Below are positions 25,638 through 34,818 of a DNA stretch of 49,739 bases, one piece after another. Position 1 is the stretch's first letter. Every line of letters starts with the position of its first letter. Location: the NCBI GenBank assembly GCA_902806065.1, contig CADCVE010000018.1:1-49739 (forward strand). Reading direction: 5' to 3'. A program made the position numbers and the translations under genes. Under the pieces are notes generated by a model. The model did no database searches and was not told the origin of the DNA. It worked only from the letters and a program-made list of their open reading frames with translations. The DNA is from an uncultured Rubrobacteraceae bacterium. Its GTDB lineage: Bacteria > Actinomycetota > Rubrobacteria > Rubrobacterales > Rubrobacteraceae.

Positions 25638-25671
25638 AGAAGATGATATTGAACAGGTTGAATACGAACAC
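25624..25671 (-). CDS. Possible 15-residue hydrophobic peptide
   Basis: GTG start with GGGAGGG 6 bases upstream. The peptide reads (M)FVFNLFNIIFSIFV: five Phe, three Ile, otherwise Val, Leu, Asn, Ser. A 15-bp hairpin overlaps the stop, and a minus-strand terminator follows 34 bases later. This resembles the design of type I toxins or membrane microproteins, but the start codon and expression are unproven. Confidence 0.35.
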   Translation of the reverse strand: MFVFNLFNIIFSIFV

Positions 25672-25915
25672 CGCCTACCCTCCCTTCGTAGATAATCCTT
25701 GAAATTCGACGTGCTTGTGCGAGCAAAGCTACCATCCCTACCCTACCCCTTCAAGACCCGCGTGGAGCTGTTCCGAAAGCCTTGTTCCCAAATTCTGGCA
25801 ATAGTCACTCGACCGGCGTATCTCCGTTGTGTGGATCATCGAGGGGAAATCGGGTATATGCTAGAGTTCGCACATTGATCTGGGGAAATTACCGGAGCAG
25901 GAGGAGGCGATCGTT

Positions 25916-27559
25916 TTGGATACGAAAAAGAATGCTCGGGATCGGTGGGAGGAAGCGTACGCGAAGAAGGAAGAGCGGGACATCGAGTTTTCGACGATGT
26001 CCGGCGTGCCTATAAAGCCGCTGTATACGCCGGAGGATGTAGAAGGGGACTTCGAGGAGAAGATCGGCTACCCCGGTGAGTACCCTTACACTCGCGGGGT
26101 CTACCCGAACATGTATCGCGGTCGGTTGTGGACCGTGCGACAGTTCGCCGGGTTCGGCTCCGCCACCGAGACCAACGAGCGGTTCAAGTACCTTATCGAG
26201 AACGGCCAGAACGGTCTCTCCATCGCCTTCGATATGCCTACCCTCATGGGCCTCGACTCCGACTCGCCGCTGTCTCTGGGCGAGGTCGGAACCGAAGGGG
26301 TCGCGGTGGACTCCTTGGAGGACATGGAGCGGTTGTTCGAGGGGATACCGATGGGGGAGATCTCCACCTCCATGACGATCAACGCTCCGGCCCACGTCCT
26401 GCTCGCCATGTACGTGGTGGCCGCCGAGAAACAGGGCGTCAAGCCGGAAGAGCTTACCGGCACCAACCAGAACGACATCCTCAAGGAGTACATCGCCCAG
26501 AAAGAATGGCTCTTCCCACCCGAGCCGAGCATGCAGGTCTTCAAGGACATGCTCGTCTACGCTACCGAGCACATGCCGAGGTGGAACACCATCTCCATAA
26601 GTGGCTACCATATCCGCGAGGCGGGCAGTACGGCGGCGCAGGAGCTCGCGTTTACCCTGTCCGATGGATTCGCCTACGTGGAGGCGGGGATAGAGGCGGG
26701 CCTGGACGTAGACGACTTCGCACCGCGTTTCTCGTTCTTCTTCAACTCGCACGTGGACTTCTTCGAGGAGGTCGCCAAATTCCGCGCGGCGAGACGTATC
26801 TGGGCCACGGTGATGAAGAACAAGTACGGCGCGAAGGATGAGAAGAGCCTCCTTATGCGCTTCCATACCCAGACCGCCGGCGTCTCCCTTACAGCCCAGG
26901 AACCGTTGAACAACATAGCGCGCACAGCGTTCGAGGCGCTGGCCGCCATCCTTGGCGGGACGCAAAGCCTGCACACCAACTCCTTCGACGAGGCGCTGGC
27001 CCTCCCGACCGAGCAGGCCGTGCGCATCGCCGTACGCACCCAGCAGATAGCGGCCCTGGAGACGGGCGCCGCCAACACCGTGGACCCTCTTGGAGGCTCG
27101 TACTTCGTCGAGGCCTTGACCGATGAGATGGAACGCCAGGCGTACGACTACTTCAAGCAGATAGACGATATGGGCGGGGTTGTAAAGGCTATAGAGAACG
27201 GTTTCCAGATGCATGAGATCGCCGAAGCGAGCGCCCGTTACCAGCGTGAGATCGAGGAAGAGAAGCGCTACATAGTCAACGTCAACATCCACGAGCCACA
27301 AGAAGAGGCCGACGTAGAGACACACCGCGTCTCCCAGGAAGTAAGCGACGAACAAATAAAGCGTCTCAAAGAGCTGAAACAAAGACGCGACAACGAGCAG
27401 GTCGAGAATTGTTTGAAGGCTATAAAAAAGGCCGCCGAAGAGGGCGAGAACACGATGTACCCGACCATCGAGGCGGTGCGCGCTTATGCCACGGTACAGG
27501 AGATCTGCGACGCCATGAAGGAAGTCTACGGCACCTACCGCGAGACGCCGGTAATATAG
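25916..27559 (+). CDS. icmA: B12-dependent acyl-CoA mutase large subunit, isobutyryl-CoA mutase type
   Basis: TTG start with GGAGCAGGAGG upstream; 547 residues with no C-terminal B12 domain, which is encoded separately downstream. The TIM-barrel signatures are present (RLWTVRQFAGFG; ISISGYHIREAG; RFHTQTAGVSLTAQ; LHTNSFDEALALP). Two residues separate the family branches: methylmalonyl-CoA mutase has Tyr89 and Arg207, and isobutyryl-CoA mutase has Phe and Gln. Aligning by RxWTxRQ and by QNDILKE, this protein has Phe77 and Gln195, with a constant offset of 12, so isobutyryl/n-butyryl-CoA interconversion is likely. It would connect valine catabolism to butyryl-CoA. Confidence 0.85.
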   Translation: MDTKKNARDRWEEAYAKKEERDIEFSTMSGVPIKPLYTPEDVEGDFEEKIGYPGEYPYTRGVYPNMYRGRLWTVRQFAGFGSATETNERFKYLIENGQNGLSIAFDMPTLMGLDSDSPLSLGEVGTEGVAVDSLEDMERLFEGIPMGEISTSMTINAPAHVLLAMYVVAAEKQGVKPEELTGTNQNDILKEYIAQKEWLFPPEPSMQVFKDMLVYATEHMPRWNTISISGYHIREAGSTAAQELAFTLSDGFAYVEAGIEAGLDVDDFAPRFSFFFNSHVDFFEEVAKFRAARRIWATVMKNKYGAKDEKSLLMRFHTQTAGVSLTAQEPLNNIARTAFEALAAILGGTQSLHTNSFDEALALPTEQAVRIAVRTQQIAALETGAANTVDPLGGSYFVEALTDEMERQAYDYFKQIDDMGGVVKAIENGFQMHEIAEASARYQREIEEEKRYIVNVNIHEPQEEADVETHRVSQEVSDEQIKRLKELKQRRDNEQVENCLKAIKKAAEEGENTMYPTIEAVRAYATVQEICDAMKEVYGTYRETPVI

Positions 27560-27631
27560 AGCGGTCAGCAAAACGAATAAGGTGACGGCTGAAGGCCGAA
27601 ACGTTGGTAGCTGCCGACCGGAGGGAAGCTA

Positions 27632-28030
27632 ATGGCGGAGACGATACGGGTTGTGGTTGCGAAGGTTGGTTTGGATGGTCACGATAGGGGGGCCAAAATT
27701 ATCGCGCGTGCGTTGCGGGACGCGGGGATGGAGGTGATCTACACTGGCTTGCACCAGACCCCGGAGCAGGTCGTCGAGGCGAGCATCCAGGAGGACGCCG
27801 ATGCAATAGGAATATCGATACTCTCCGGCGCCCACATGACGCTCCTGCCCCGCATAATAGACCTGCTCAAAGAGAACGAGGCTGAGGACGTCCTGGTCTT
27901 CTGCGGCGGCACCATCCCCAAAGAGGACATCTCCAAACTCAAGGAGGCTGGCGTCGGCGAGGTCTTTACCCCAGGAACCCCGACTAAAAAAGCTGTAGAG
28001 TATATCCGTGAAGCACTAGTTAGAAGCTAG
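27632..28030 (+). CDS. icmB: B12-binding small subunit of acyl-CoA mutase
   Basis: 132 residues, ATG. The base-off/His-on B12 motif reads DGHDRG with lower-ligand His17, then SILSGAHM and FCGGTIP, the conserved nucleotide-tail pocket. It pairs with the large subunit 72 bases upstream. The gap holds GTCAGC/GCTGCC-type repeat sequence rather than a gene. Confidence 0.92.
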   Translation: MAETIRVVVAKVGLDGHDRGAKIIARALRDAGMEVIYTGLHQTPEQVVEASIQEDADAIGISILSGAHMTLLPRIIDLLKENEAEDVLVFCGGTIPKEDISKLKEAGVGEVFTPGTPTKKAVEYIREALVRS

Positions 28031-28117
28031 TCAGCCGCTAGCTATCAGCCGTCAGCAAAAACAGAAAAAGCTGAACGTGGATTGCTGGAAGCTGACTGCT
28101 ACATTAAGGAGCGTGGC

Positions 28118-28894
28118 ATGGATTTCGTAAAGGTAGAGCGTGGGGATGATGGGGTCGCGGTCCTTACTATTGATAGGCAGGACAAGCTCAATTCGTTGAA
28201 CCCGCAGGTGATCGAGGAGATAGGACAGTCGCTCCTTGACCTGGAGAGTGACCAGCCGCGGGTGACTATAGTAACCGGTGCGGGTGAGAAGTCCTTTGTC
28301 GCCGGGGCGGACATCTCGGTGATGAACGAGATGAGCCCGCTGGAGGCCAAGCGCTTCGCCGAGCTAGGCCACGCGGCAACGGCGCTCCTGGACCGTAGCC
28401 CCGTCCCGACCATCGCGGCGGTTAATGGCTACGCTCTGGGTGGCGGGTGCGAGTTGGCGCTGGCCTGCGACATCCGCATAGCGGCGGAGAACGCGCTGTT
28501 CGGCTTCCCGGAGGTCACGTTGGGCATACTTCCTGGTTTGGGGGGGACGCAGCGGTTGCCGCGTCTCGTTGGGCCGGGGATAGCGAAGGAGATGATCTTC
28601 TCTGGCCGCCGCATAAAGGCCGAGGAGGCCCGCATGATCAACCTCGTCAACCGCGTCGTACCTCAGGGTGAAGCCCTGAACACGGCCCACGAGCTTGCCG
28701 CACAGATAGCGGCCAACGGTCCCGTCGCGGTGCGGCATGCCAAGGCCGCTGCGAACAAGGCGCAGGATCTGGACCTCATAAGCGGCCTGGAGTACGAGGC
28801 GGATCAATTCGCCCTCCTCTTCTCCACCGAGGACGCCAGAGAAGGCATGGGCGCTTTTGTCGAGAAGCGCAAGGCCGAGTTTAAGGGGCGTTAG
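28118..28894 (+). CDS. Enoyl-CoA hydratase/crotonase family protein
   Basis: ATG at 28118 with AAGGAG 6 bases upstream. 258 residues, the standard length. The CoA oxyanion segments are KSFVAGADISVM and NGYALGGGCELALACD; both catalytic glutamates are in place (GGCELA and GFPEVTLG). It hydrates trans-2-enoyl-CoA in beta-oxidation or branched-chain amino acid breakdown. Operon with the mutase genes upstream and the thioesterase downstream. Confidence 0.9.
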   Translation: MDFVKVERGDDGVAVLTIDRQDKLNSLNPQVIEEIGQSLLDLESDQPRVTIVTGAGEKSFVAGADISVMNEMSPLEAKRFAELGHAATALLDRSPVPTIAAVNGYALGGGCELALACDIRIAAENALFGFPEVTLGILPGLGGTQRLPRLVGPGIAKEMIFSGRRIKAEEARMINLVNRVVPQGEALNTAHELAAQIAANGPVAVRHAKAAANKAQDLDLISGLEYEADQFALLFSTEDAREGMGAFVEKRKAEFKGR

Positions 28895-29321
28895 GACGGC
28901 GGAGCGGGGCGAAGCCCGGCTGATACACGAGACGAAGCTCCGCGTCCGCTACTCCGAGACCGACGCGCAAGGGATAGTCAACAACGCCAACTACCTCTCT
29001 TACTTCGAGGTCGGCCGCGTGGAGTGGCTACGCGCCGCCGGGCTCTCTTACAAGGAGTTGGAGAGACAGGGATACGGCTTCGTGGTAGCGGAGGTAAGCG
29101 CCTTCTACAAGAAGCCCGCCTTTTTCGACGACGAGTTGACGCTTTCTACGGAGATTGTCGAGTCGAAGCGTGCCTCGTTCTCGTTCGGGTACCGGCTCTT
29201 CCGCAACGGGGAGGTCATCGCCACGGGCAGCACCCGTCATGCATGCGTGGAGCTTGCAACCGGGAAGCCCCGCCGCGTCCCCGAAGAGTTGGGCGCTCGC
29301 GTCTTCGGGGGCCAGCCGTAG
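28857..29321 (+). CDS. Acyl-CoA thioesterase, 4HBT/YbgC type
   Basis: Hotdog-fold protein. The motif RVRYSETDAQGIVNNANYLS has the catalytic aspartate (ETDAQG) of the 4-hydroxybenzoyl-CoA/YbgC thioesterases. The start is uncertain: the frame opens at a TTG (28857) inside the hydratase gene, giving 154 residues, but the domain itself begins near 28920 (LIHETKLRVRY) where only a CTG is available. Coupled translation from the hydratase gene is likely. Confidence 0.78.
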   Translation: MSRSARPSLRGVRTAERGEARLIHETKLRVRYSETDAQGIVNNANYLSYFEVGRVEWLRAAGLSYKELERQGYGFVVAEVSAFYKKPAFFDDELTLSTEIVESKRASFSFGYRLFRNGEVIATGSTRHACVELATGKPRRVPEELGARVFGGQP

Positions 29322-29640
29322 AGAAGATCTCACGGGCCTTGCTGACGTAGCGGCGTCGGGCGAGGCTGCCGAGGTGTCCGAGAGGGATGGCGGTCAGGGT
29401 GGCCAGGGCGAAGAGTAAGGGGAAGCGACCGGCCTCGGCGAGGGGGGCCGCGGCGCCGCACTCGCCCGAGCCGGTACGAGAGCATTCCCCACACCGGCTG
29501 CATGCAGCCGTAGAGCAAAAAGTACAGGCTCGCCGCTACCGAAACCTCCTCCAACGAGACCGCAAGGCCCGCCGCGATGAACACCACTATCGGAGCTATG
29601 GCGAACCGGTCGAACGTGCTGAGGAAAGCCGCAGCCTACT
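29322..29640 (-). pseudogene. MFS transporter remnant with internal deletion
   Basis: One minus frame carries an N-terminal transporter helix pair (AAFLSTFDRFAIAPIVVFIA; FLLYGCMQPVWGMLSYRLGR). After LGRV the frame shifts, and a second frame carries a C-terminal part (EAGRFPLLFALATLTAIPLG; then SLARRRY). The middle of a normal 400-residue transporter is missing, and a TAG lies just upstream of the first part. The remnant abuts the thioesterase gene. Confidence 0.6.
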
Positions 29641-29826
29641 CGTCAGACCCGCATCGTCCGGCTTCACCGGCTACCAGTGGTGTCAGGAGCGGATGTAGGA
29701 GAGGGTTACCCGGGTAATCCTACGGCAGCTGTTCTCCGGATGCCGTAGAGTGTGCTTCTATCCACCGAACCGTACCCGCTTGCCAGGGGTCAGCTCTGCA
29801 ATTCTTTTGTTTACCTTCGCCGGTGT

Positions 29827-30573
29827 TCAGCGTGCCGTCATTCGGATCGCCCCATCGAGCCGGATAACCTCACCGTTTAGCATCTCGTTCTCGATGATAT
29901 GCCGCACGAGTGCAGCGTATTCTTCCGGCTTGCCGAGGCGGGAGGGGAAAGGGACCTGGTTGCCAAGAGACTCTCTGGCTTCCTCCGGGAGGCCGGCTAG
30001 CATCGGAGTGTCGAAGGTGCCGGGGGCGATAGACATCACCCGGATGCCGTGATCCGCTAGCTCGCGTGCCAGGGGGAGGGTCATGGCGACGACGCCGCCC
30101 TTGGAGGCGGAGTAGGCTGCCTGCCCGATCTGCCCGTCGAACGCCGCGACCGAGGCGGTGTTGAGGATCACGCCGCGTTCCCCGGCTTCGCCGCCCGAAG
30201 GCTCATTCTCTTTCATCGCCGCCGCCGCGAGCCGGATGACGTTGAAGGTGCCGATCAAGTTGACCTGGACGACCTTTGTGAACGAGTCCAGAGAGTGCGG
30301 CCCATTCTTGCCGAGCACCTTCTCCGCCGTCGCAATGCCCGCGCAGTTGATGGCGCCATGCAAACCGCCAAGCTCCAGAGCGGCGTCAACGGCTACCTGC
30401 ACGTTCTCTTCGCTCGTAACGTCTGTCTCTACAAAGCGGATGTTCTCGCTCTCTTCGCCTTCGAGGTCTGCAACAACGACGTTGGCGCTGGCTTTGGCGA
30501 GCATCTTCGTGACAGCGGCGCCGAGGCCGGATCCGCCACCGGTTACAAGGAAGGTGTGCTCTCTTATCTGCAT
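29827..30573 (-). CDS. Short-chain dehydrogenase, 3-hydroxyacyl-CoA dehydrogenase type 2-like
   Basis: ATG at 30573 overlaps the thiolase stop by one base (TAATG), so the start is firm although the frame is open further. 248 residues. NAD site [12 protein letters not shown] strand, and catalytic YSASK. The family resemblance ([37 protein letters not shown]) is to the HSD10/2-methyl-3-hydroxybutyryl-CoA dehydrogenases of isoleucine and fatty acid breakdown. It forms an operon with the thiolase, which performs the next step. Confidence 0.87.
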   Translation of the reverse strand: MQIREHTFLVTGGGSGLGAAVTKMLAKASANVVVADLEGEESENIRFVETDVTSEENVQVAVDAALELGGLHGAINCAGIATAEKVLGKNGPHSLDSFTKVVQVNLIGTFNVIRLAAAAMKENEPSGGEAGERGVILNTASVAAFDGQIGQAAYSASKGGVVAMTLPLARELADHGIRVMSIAPGTFDTPMLAGLPEEARESLGNQVPFPSRLGKPEEYAALVRHIIENEMLNGEVIRLDGAIRMTAR

Positions 30574-31742
30574 TAGATGCGCTCGATGATCGTGGCGGTG
30601 GACATACCATGGCCGATACACATAACCTGCAGGCCAAGATGGCCGTCGGTCGCTTCGAGGCCGGCGAGCATCTTGGCCATAAGGCCTGCGCCGGTGGCGC
30701 CGAGCGGGTGGCCGTGGGCTATGGCGCCGCCCCAGGGGTTGACCTTGTCCATGTCCGGTTTCAGCTCGTCGGCCCAGGAGAGAACGACGGTGGCGAAGGC
30801 TTCGTTTATCTCGATCCAATCAAGGTCGTTTATGCTTATGTCGGCCTTTTTCAGCGCCAGGCGCGTAGCGGGGATTACGCCGGTAAGCTGCATGGTCGGG
30901 TCGTCGCCGACCACGACGCGGGCGCGGAAACGGGCGCGGGGGGTGAATCCATCGGCCTCGGAACGCTCTCTCTCGCCGATAAAAACGGCGGAGGCTCCGT
31001 CCGAGAGTTGGGAGGAGTTGCCCGCTGTTACCACCCCGTCGCCGCCGGGTCTGAAGACGGTCTTGAGGTTCGCCATCTTGTCCGGGTCCACCACGCCGCG
31101 GATACCTTCGTCGCTAGTAAGCTCTATGATGTTTCCCTCGGGGTCCAGGCCAGGCGTGGGGAGTATCTCGGCATTCTTGTTTTCGAGTGCAGCTTCGCTT
31201 GCTCTGCGGTGGCTTTCGGCGGAGAGAGCATCGACATCCTTGCGGGTGATGCTCCACTGCTCCGCTATACGCTCGGCGCTCTCACCCTGGTGGATGAGGT
31301 CCTGTCTCTGGACGAGGTCCGGGTTCAGCGCACCGTAGCCCGAGCCGGACTCCCCGCCTATGTCGCTGAACATCGGCACGCGGGTCATGCTCTCCACCCC
31401 GGAGCCGATGACGTAGGACATGTCGCCCGCGGCGATGGCCTGCGAGGCGAAGTGGACAGCCTGCTGGCTGGAGCCGCACATCCTGTTCAACGTGATGGCC
31501 GGTACGCTCGTGGGAAAGCCGGCTAGCATTACCGCGAGCCTGCCGACGTTTGCACCCTGCTCCCCGGCCTGCGTCACGGCACCGGTGATCACATCCTCCA
31601 CCTGCCCGGGGTTAACCCCGGTGCGTTCGATGAGCCCTACGAGGACGTGCGCGAGCAGGGCATCGGGACGCGCGTCGCGAAAGGCGCCACCGCGCCTGGC
31701 GAAGGGGGTGCGAATAGCTTCGAGGATGACGGGCTCTTTCAT
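30573..31742 (-). CDS. Thiolase, acetyl-CoA C-acyltransferase
   Basis: ATG at 31742 with AGGAGA upstream; 389 residues. Nucleophile Cys89 ([14 protein letters not shown]), catalytic histidine in [11 protein letters not shown], and the C-terminal [10 protein letters not shown] with the proton-donor cysteine. It cleaves 3-ketoacyl-CoA or, in reverse, condenses acetyl-CoA for PHA precursor supply. The downstream dehydrogenase completes the pair. Confidence 0.92.
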   Translation of the reverse strand: MKEPVILEAIRTPFARRGGAFRDARPDALLAHVLVGLIERTGVNPGQVEDVITGAVTQAGEQGANVGRLAVMLAGFPTSVPAITLNRMCGSSQQAVHFASQAIAAGDMSYVIGSGVESMTRVPMFSDIGGESGSGYGALNPDLVQRQDLIHQGESAERIAEQWSITRKDVDALSAESHRRASEAALENKNAEILPTPGLDPEGNIIELTSDEGIRGVVDPDKMANLKTVFRPGGDGVVTAGNSSQLSDGASAVFIGERERSEADGFTPRARFRARVVVGDDPTMQLTGVIPATRLALKKADISINDLDWIEINEAFATVVLSWADELKPDMDKVNPWGGAIAHGHPLGATGAGLMAKMLAGLEATDGHLGLQVMCIGHGMSTATIIERI

Positions 31743-31804
31743 AGCGCTGATCTCCTGACAAAGACTTCCTGCGACCTTACGGCGCTCCCCACGCCGCCTT
31801 GTAG

Positions 31805-32098
31805 ACCGCCATGATACTCTACCCAATGGTGATGTTTCAGAGCGTATGGGAAGGAGAGTACGCTGCGGCCTGCTCCGAGATCTTCACCGCAAGGTGCGGT
31901 ACGACCTCTCGTCTCTAGGGCACCGTGTCTCGGTCTTCACCTTCGGGGGATAACGCCCCTAATCTTCACCTACCTGCTCCATAGGATCGGCAACCCTATC
32001 TCGCCCGCCTTCTACGTGGCGCTCTCGTCGCGCTCGTTTCCCTGATCGCCACCCTCACGGAAGGGGAAGCCACCTGGAAACCATTGCTGGACACGTAG
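31805..32098 (+). pseudogene. Eroded C-terminal end of an MFS (metabolite:H+ symporter-like) transporter
   Basis: Reading with frameshifts and an internal stop gives [27 protein letters not shown], then FTYLLHRIGNPISPAFYVA and ALVALVSLIATLTE before a TAG at 32098. This matches the last helices of sugar/metabolite proton symporters (where the sequence is typically EIFPxRVRY). At least one internal TAG and two frameshifts mean no function. Confidence 0.55.
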
Positions 32099-32110
32099 GT
32101 CTCGGATGTG

Positions 32111-32593
32111 TTAAGCCAACAGGTCCCGATCCGCGACGAGAATCCCGTCCGCGTCGGCATAGAGGTAGTGTCCGGGAGTAAACGCAATACCGGCAAAATT
32201 CACCGTCACGTCGCGCTCTCCGGTTCCTTCCTTGCCGCTCCTTTTTGGGACGGTATGCAGAGCCTTGACCCCGACTGAGATGCCGGAGATCTCCTCCGAA
32301 TCTCGGATGCACCCGTTGACGACGATCCCCGCCCAACCATTCTCATAGGCGAACCGCGCAAGCTTGTCACCCAACAGGGCGCACCGCGTCGATGCTCCGC
32401 CATCCACGACCAGCACCCGTCCCTGTCCATCAGTCTCCAACGTCTCTCGCACGATCACGTTGTCCTCGAACACCCTGACGGTCACGATTGCCCCATGAAA
32501 GGACGCTGCACCACCATAGTCGCGAAGCAGCGGCTCGGCCACCCACACCGACTGCTCGAACTCATCACAAAGATCTGCTGTTTGGAAGCTCAT
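32111..32593 (-). CDS. rraA: RraA-family protein (RNase E regulator/HMG-aldolase-like)
   Basis: ATG at 32593 gives 160 residues, the usual size. The family signature is VVDGGASTRCALLGDKLARF then GIVVNGCIRDSEEI, with the G-x20-R-D metal/oxyanion site. Members either bind RNase E or act as 4-hydroxy-4-methyl-2-oxoglutarate/oxaloacetate lyases; the sequence has the catalytic Arg-Asp, so an enzyme is possible. The ribosome site is weak. Confidence 0.85.
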   Translation of the reverse strand: MSFQTADLCDEFEQSVWVAEPLLRDYGGAASFHGAIVTVRVFEDNVIVRETLETDGQGRVLVVDGGASTRCALLGDKLARFAYENGWAGIVVNGCIRDSEEISGISVGVKALHTVPKRSGKEGTGERDVTVNFAGIAFTPGHYLYADADGILVADRDLLA

Positions 32594-32625
32594 AGTTCTT
32601 GGACTCTTACCACGTTGCGCTCCAT

Positions 32626-33045
32626 CTAGTCTTCGACGGTGAGACCAACGTCTACGTTGCCGCGCGTCGCGCGCGAGTATGGGCACACCTGATGGGCTTC
32701 GGCCATGAGTGCCTCGGCCTCCTCTCTCGGCAGGTTCGGCGTGCGGCCGACCAACTCTACCGCGAGGCCGAAGTTGCCGCTGGAATCGCGGCTCAGACCT
32801 ACGTTTGCCGTGATCGAGGCGTCCCCGAGATCTTTCTCTTGATTTCCGGCGACCAGGCGCAGCGCGCTCTCGAAGCAGGCGGCGTACCCGGCGGCGAAGA
32901 GTTGCTCCGGGTTGGTGCCCGTCCCGCCGTCGCCACCCATCTCCTTCGGCACGGAGAGGTCCAGCTCCAGCACGCCGTCCGAAGACTCGACCTTTCCGGC
33001 CCTTCCTCCATGCGCGATCGCCGATGCGGTATACAGCGTCTTCAT
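32626..33045 (-). CDS. ohr: Organic hydroperoxide resistance protein Ohr
   Basis: 139 residues. Redox cysteines Cys57 (GYAACFESAL) and Cys121 (HQVCPYSRATRGNVDV), Arg15 and Glu47 of the Ohr active site are all present. It is a thiol peroxidase that reduces organic hydroperoxides. Located between rraA and a CocE-type hydrolase, same strand, 9 bases after the latter's stop. Confidence 0.93.
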   Translation of the reverse strand: MKTLYTASAIAHGGRAGKVESSDGVLELDLSVPKEMGGDGGTGTNPEQLFAAGYAACFESALRLVAGNQEKDLGDASITANVGLSRDSSGNFGLAVELVGRTPNLPREEAEALMAEAHQVCPYSRATRGNVDVGLTVED

Positions 33046-33054
33046 TACCGTCTC

Positions 33055-34818
33055 CTAGCTGTCGATAACAGTCAGCGTAATGCTACTAGGATGTTCGGGG
33101 TCGTGGAATATTTGCTGGTGAGCTATCTCCGAGTGGATCGAGTCCCTCGTATCCTCGCCGGTGTTCAAGTTGCGGTCCCAGCGCGGGAAGCAGCTAGAGG
33201 TCACCTCCACCCGGATACGGTGACCGGCCCCGAAGGAGATCCCGGTAGCCCACAGGTCTATCGTATACTCGTAAACCTCGCCGGGCGTTATGGACGATGG
33301 TTGTTTGGGCTCTATAACGCCCGGAGCCGGGTAGCTCTCTCTCGCGCTGGCCCGGATGATTCCGTCAGTCACCCCAATGGCTCGCCCGTCCGGGTATACG
33401 TCCACGAGCCGCGCCACGAAGTCCGTGTCCGGCGCCGAAGTGGCTGCAAAGAGTGTCGCGTAGACGTTCCCTATTACGGTGTAATCTTCCGTCAGCTCCT
33501 CGCTCGTGTACACGAGCACGTCCGGCCGCTCTTCGTTGGGCCGCTGGTCTCTAGCTCCCGCCCGGTAGATCCGGGGCATGAGAAGCGCCCCGCCGATGGT
33601 CGGTACGGGGTCTCGCGGGTCATAATCGTATTCGTCAGGTGTGTTAGCTGCTTTATTCGGCTCTTCGCGCGAAAGGACGCCGCCCGCGTGCAAATACCAC
33701 TTCTCCTCGCGGGAGCCGGGGATAGGCCATTCTTCGTAGCTGCGCCAGTGGTTTTCGCCCATTACGAAGACTTCGACGTTGGGGTGACTATCGAGGGCCT
33801 CCTCTCTGCCCTTGAGGGTGGCATCGAACCAGCGGAGGTGGTAGTCGGTCATATCGCCCTTGTAGTTCAGGAAGTAGCCGGAGGCGGCGAGGCCAAAGTC
33901 GAGGTCTCCTACCGTGCTCGGGAAGGTGGTGCCGTGGATCCAGGGTCCGATCAGGAGCCGTGGAGGCATAGTGCTTCTTCGTGCCGCGACCTGCTTCATG
34001 GCTTCATACTGGCGCAGGGTCTCCCCGAGGAAGACGTCGTACCAGCAGCCGATGTGGAAGGTCGGCGCCTCGACGCTCTCGTAGCGGCCGTCTATGTTCA
34101 GGTAGGACCAGACTTCGGCGTCGATTTCCAGGTCCATAGCGTCGAACATGTACGGCATGACGCCACCGGGGTTCGGCAGGTTCTTTAGAGGGAGCGTTTC
34201 GTATTCGTCGGGGATGTGGTCTATGGCGTTTACGAGGTCGGGCAGTAGCTCTCTTCGCTTCTCCGGGTCTTCGCGGTACTTGCGGAAGAAGGAGTTGGGA
34301 GAGAGGGACGCCATCCACCAGTAAAAACGAAGGCCGATCTCGCGCACTCCGCCGCGGAACTGGGCGCCGTTTAGGTAGTTGCCCCAGGTAATGCCAGGCG
34401 CCATGCTCTTCAAGGACGGCGGTTGCATGACGGCGGCCTGCCACTGGGTCATCCCGAAGTATGACGCCCCGTACATCCCGACGTCTCCGTTCGAGCCGGA
34501 GAGTGAGGCAGCCCATTCGACCGAGTCGTAGCCGTCCTCGAACTCGTAGACGGAGGGGTTCCATTCGCCCTCGGAGTCGAAGCGTCCTCTTACGTCCTGG
34601 ATCACGACTATGTAGCCGCGTCCGGCCGCCTTGATCGCGTCCATGTAGTCCGTGGCGATGGGCAGTTCCTTGCCGTACGGTTGCCGCGTCAGGAGGACCG
34701 GGTAAGGTCCGTCCGCTGCCTCACCTCCCGGCCGGTAGATGTCAGCCCGGAGGGTCGTGCCGTCTCGCATCTCGGCGGGGACGTTCTTCTGGATCGTGAT
34801 CTCTTGTATACGAGCCAT
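33055..34818 (-). CDS. CocE/NonD (X-Pro dipeptidyl-peptidase S15) family hydrolase
   Basis: ATG at 34818 with AAAGGAAG upstream; 587 residues. The nucleophile elbow is MYGASYFGMTQ with Ser119, inside an S15 alpha/beta-hydrolase (VLLTRQPYGK; QDVRGRFDSEGEW). The C-terminal half is the jelly-roll typical of cocaine esterase and glutaryl-7-ACA acylase. It hydrolyses esters or amides; substrate unknown. No signal peptide, so cytoplasmic. Confidence 0.85.
   Translation of the reverse strand: MARIQEITIQKNVPAEMRDGTTLRADIYRPGGEAADGPYPVLLTRQPYGKELPIATDYMDAIKAAGRGYIVVIQDVRGRFDSEGEWNPSVYEFEDGYDSVEWAASLSGSNGDVGMYGASYFGMTQWQAAVMQPPSLKSMAPGITWGNYLNGAQFRGGVREIGLRFYWWMASLSPNSFFRKYREDPEKRRELLPDLVNAIDHIPDEYETLPLKNLPNPGGVMPYMFDAMDLEIDAEVWSYLNIDGRYESVEAPTFHIGCWYDVFLGETLRQYEAMKQVAARRSTMPPRLLIGPWIHGTTFPSTVGDLDFGLAASGYFLNYKGDMTDYHLRWFDATLKGREEALDSHPNVEVFVMGENHWRSYEEWPIPGSREEKWYLHAGGVLSREEPNKAANTPDEYDYDPRDPVPTIGGALLMPRIYRAGARDQRPNEERPDVLVYTSEELTEDYTVIGNVYATLFAATSAPDTDFVARLVDVYPDGRAIGVTDGIIRASARESYPAPGVIEPKQPSSITPGEVYEYTIDLWATGISFGAGHRIRVEVTSSCFPRWDRNLNTGEDTRDSIHSEIAHQQIFHDPEHPSSITLTVIDS

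Noticed and set aside
25889-27571. 560-codon minus-strand frame opposite the mutase gene
   Set aside because: It is a shadow of the strongly biased codon use of the mutase; the sense protein has all family signatures.
32599-34188. 529-codon plus-strand frame opposite ohr and the CocE-type hydrolase
   Set aside because: Spans two well-supported minus-strand genes and has no recognisable domain.
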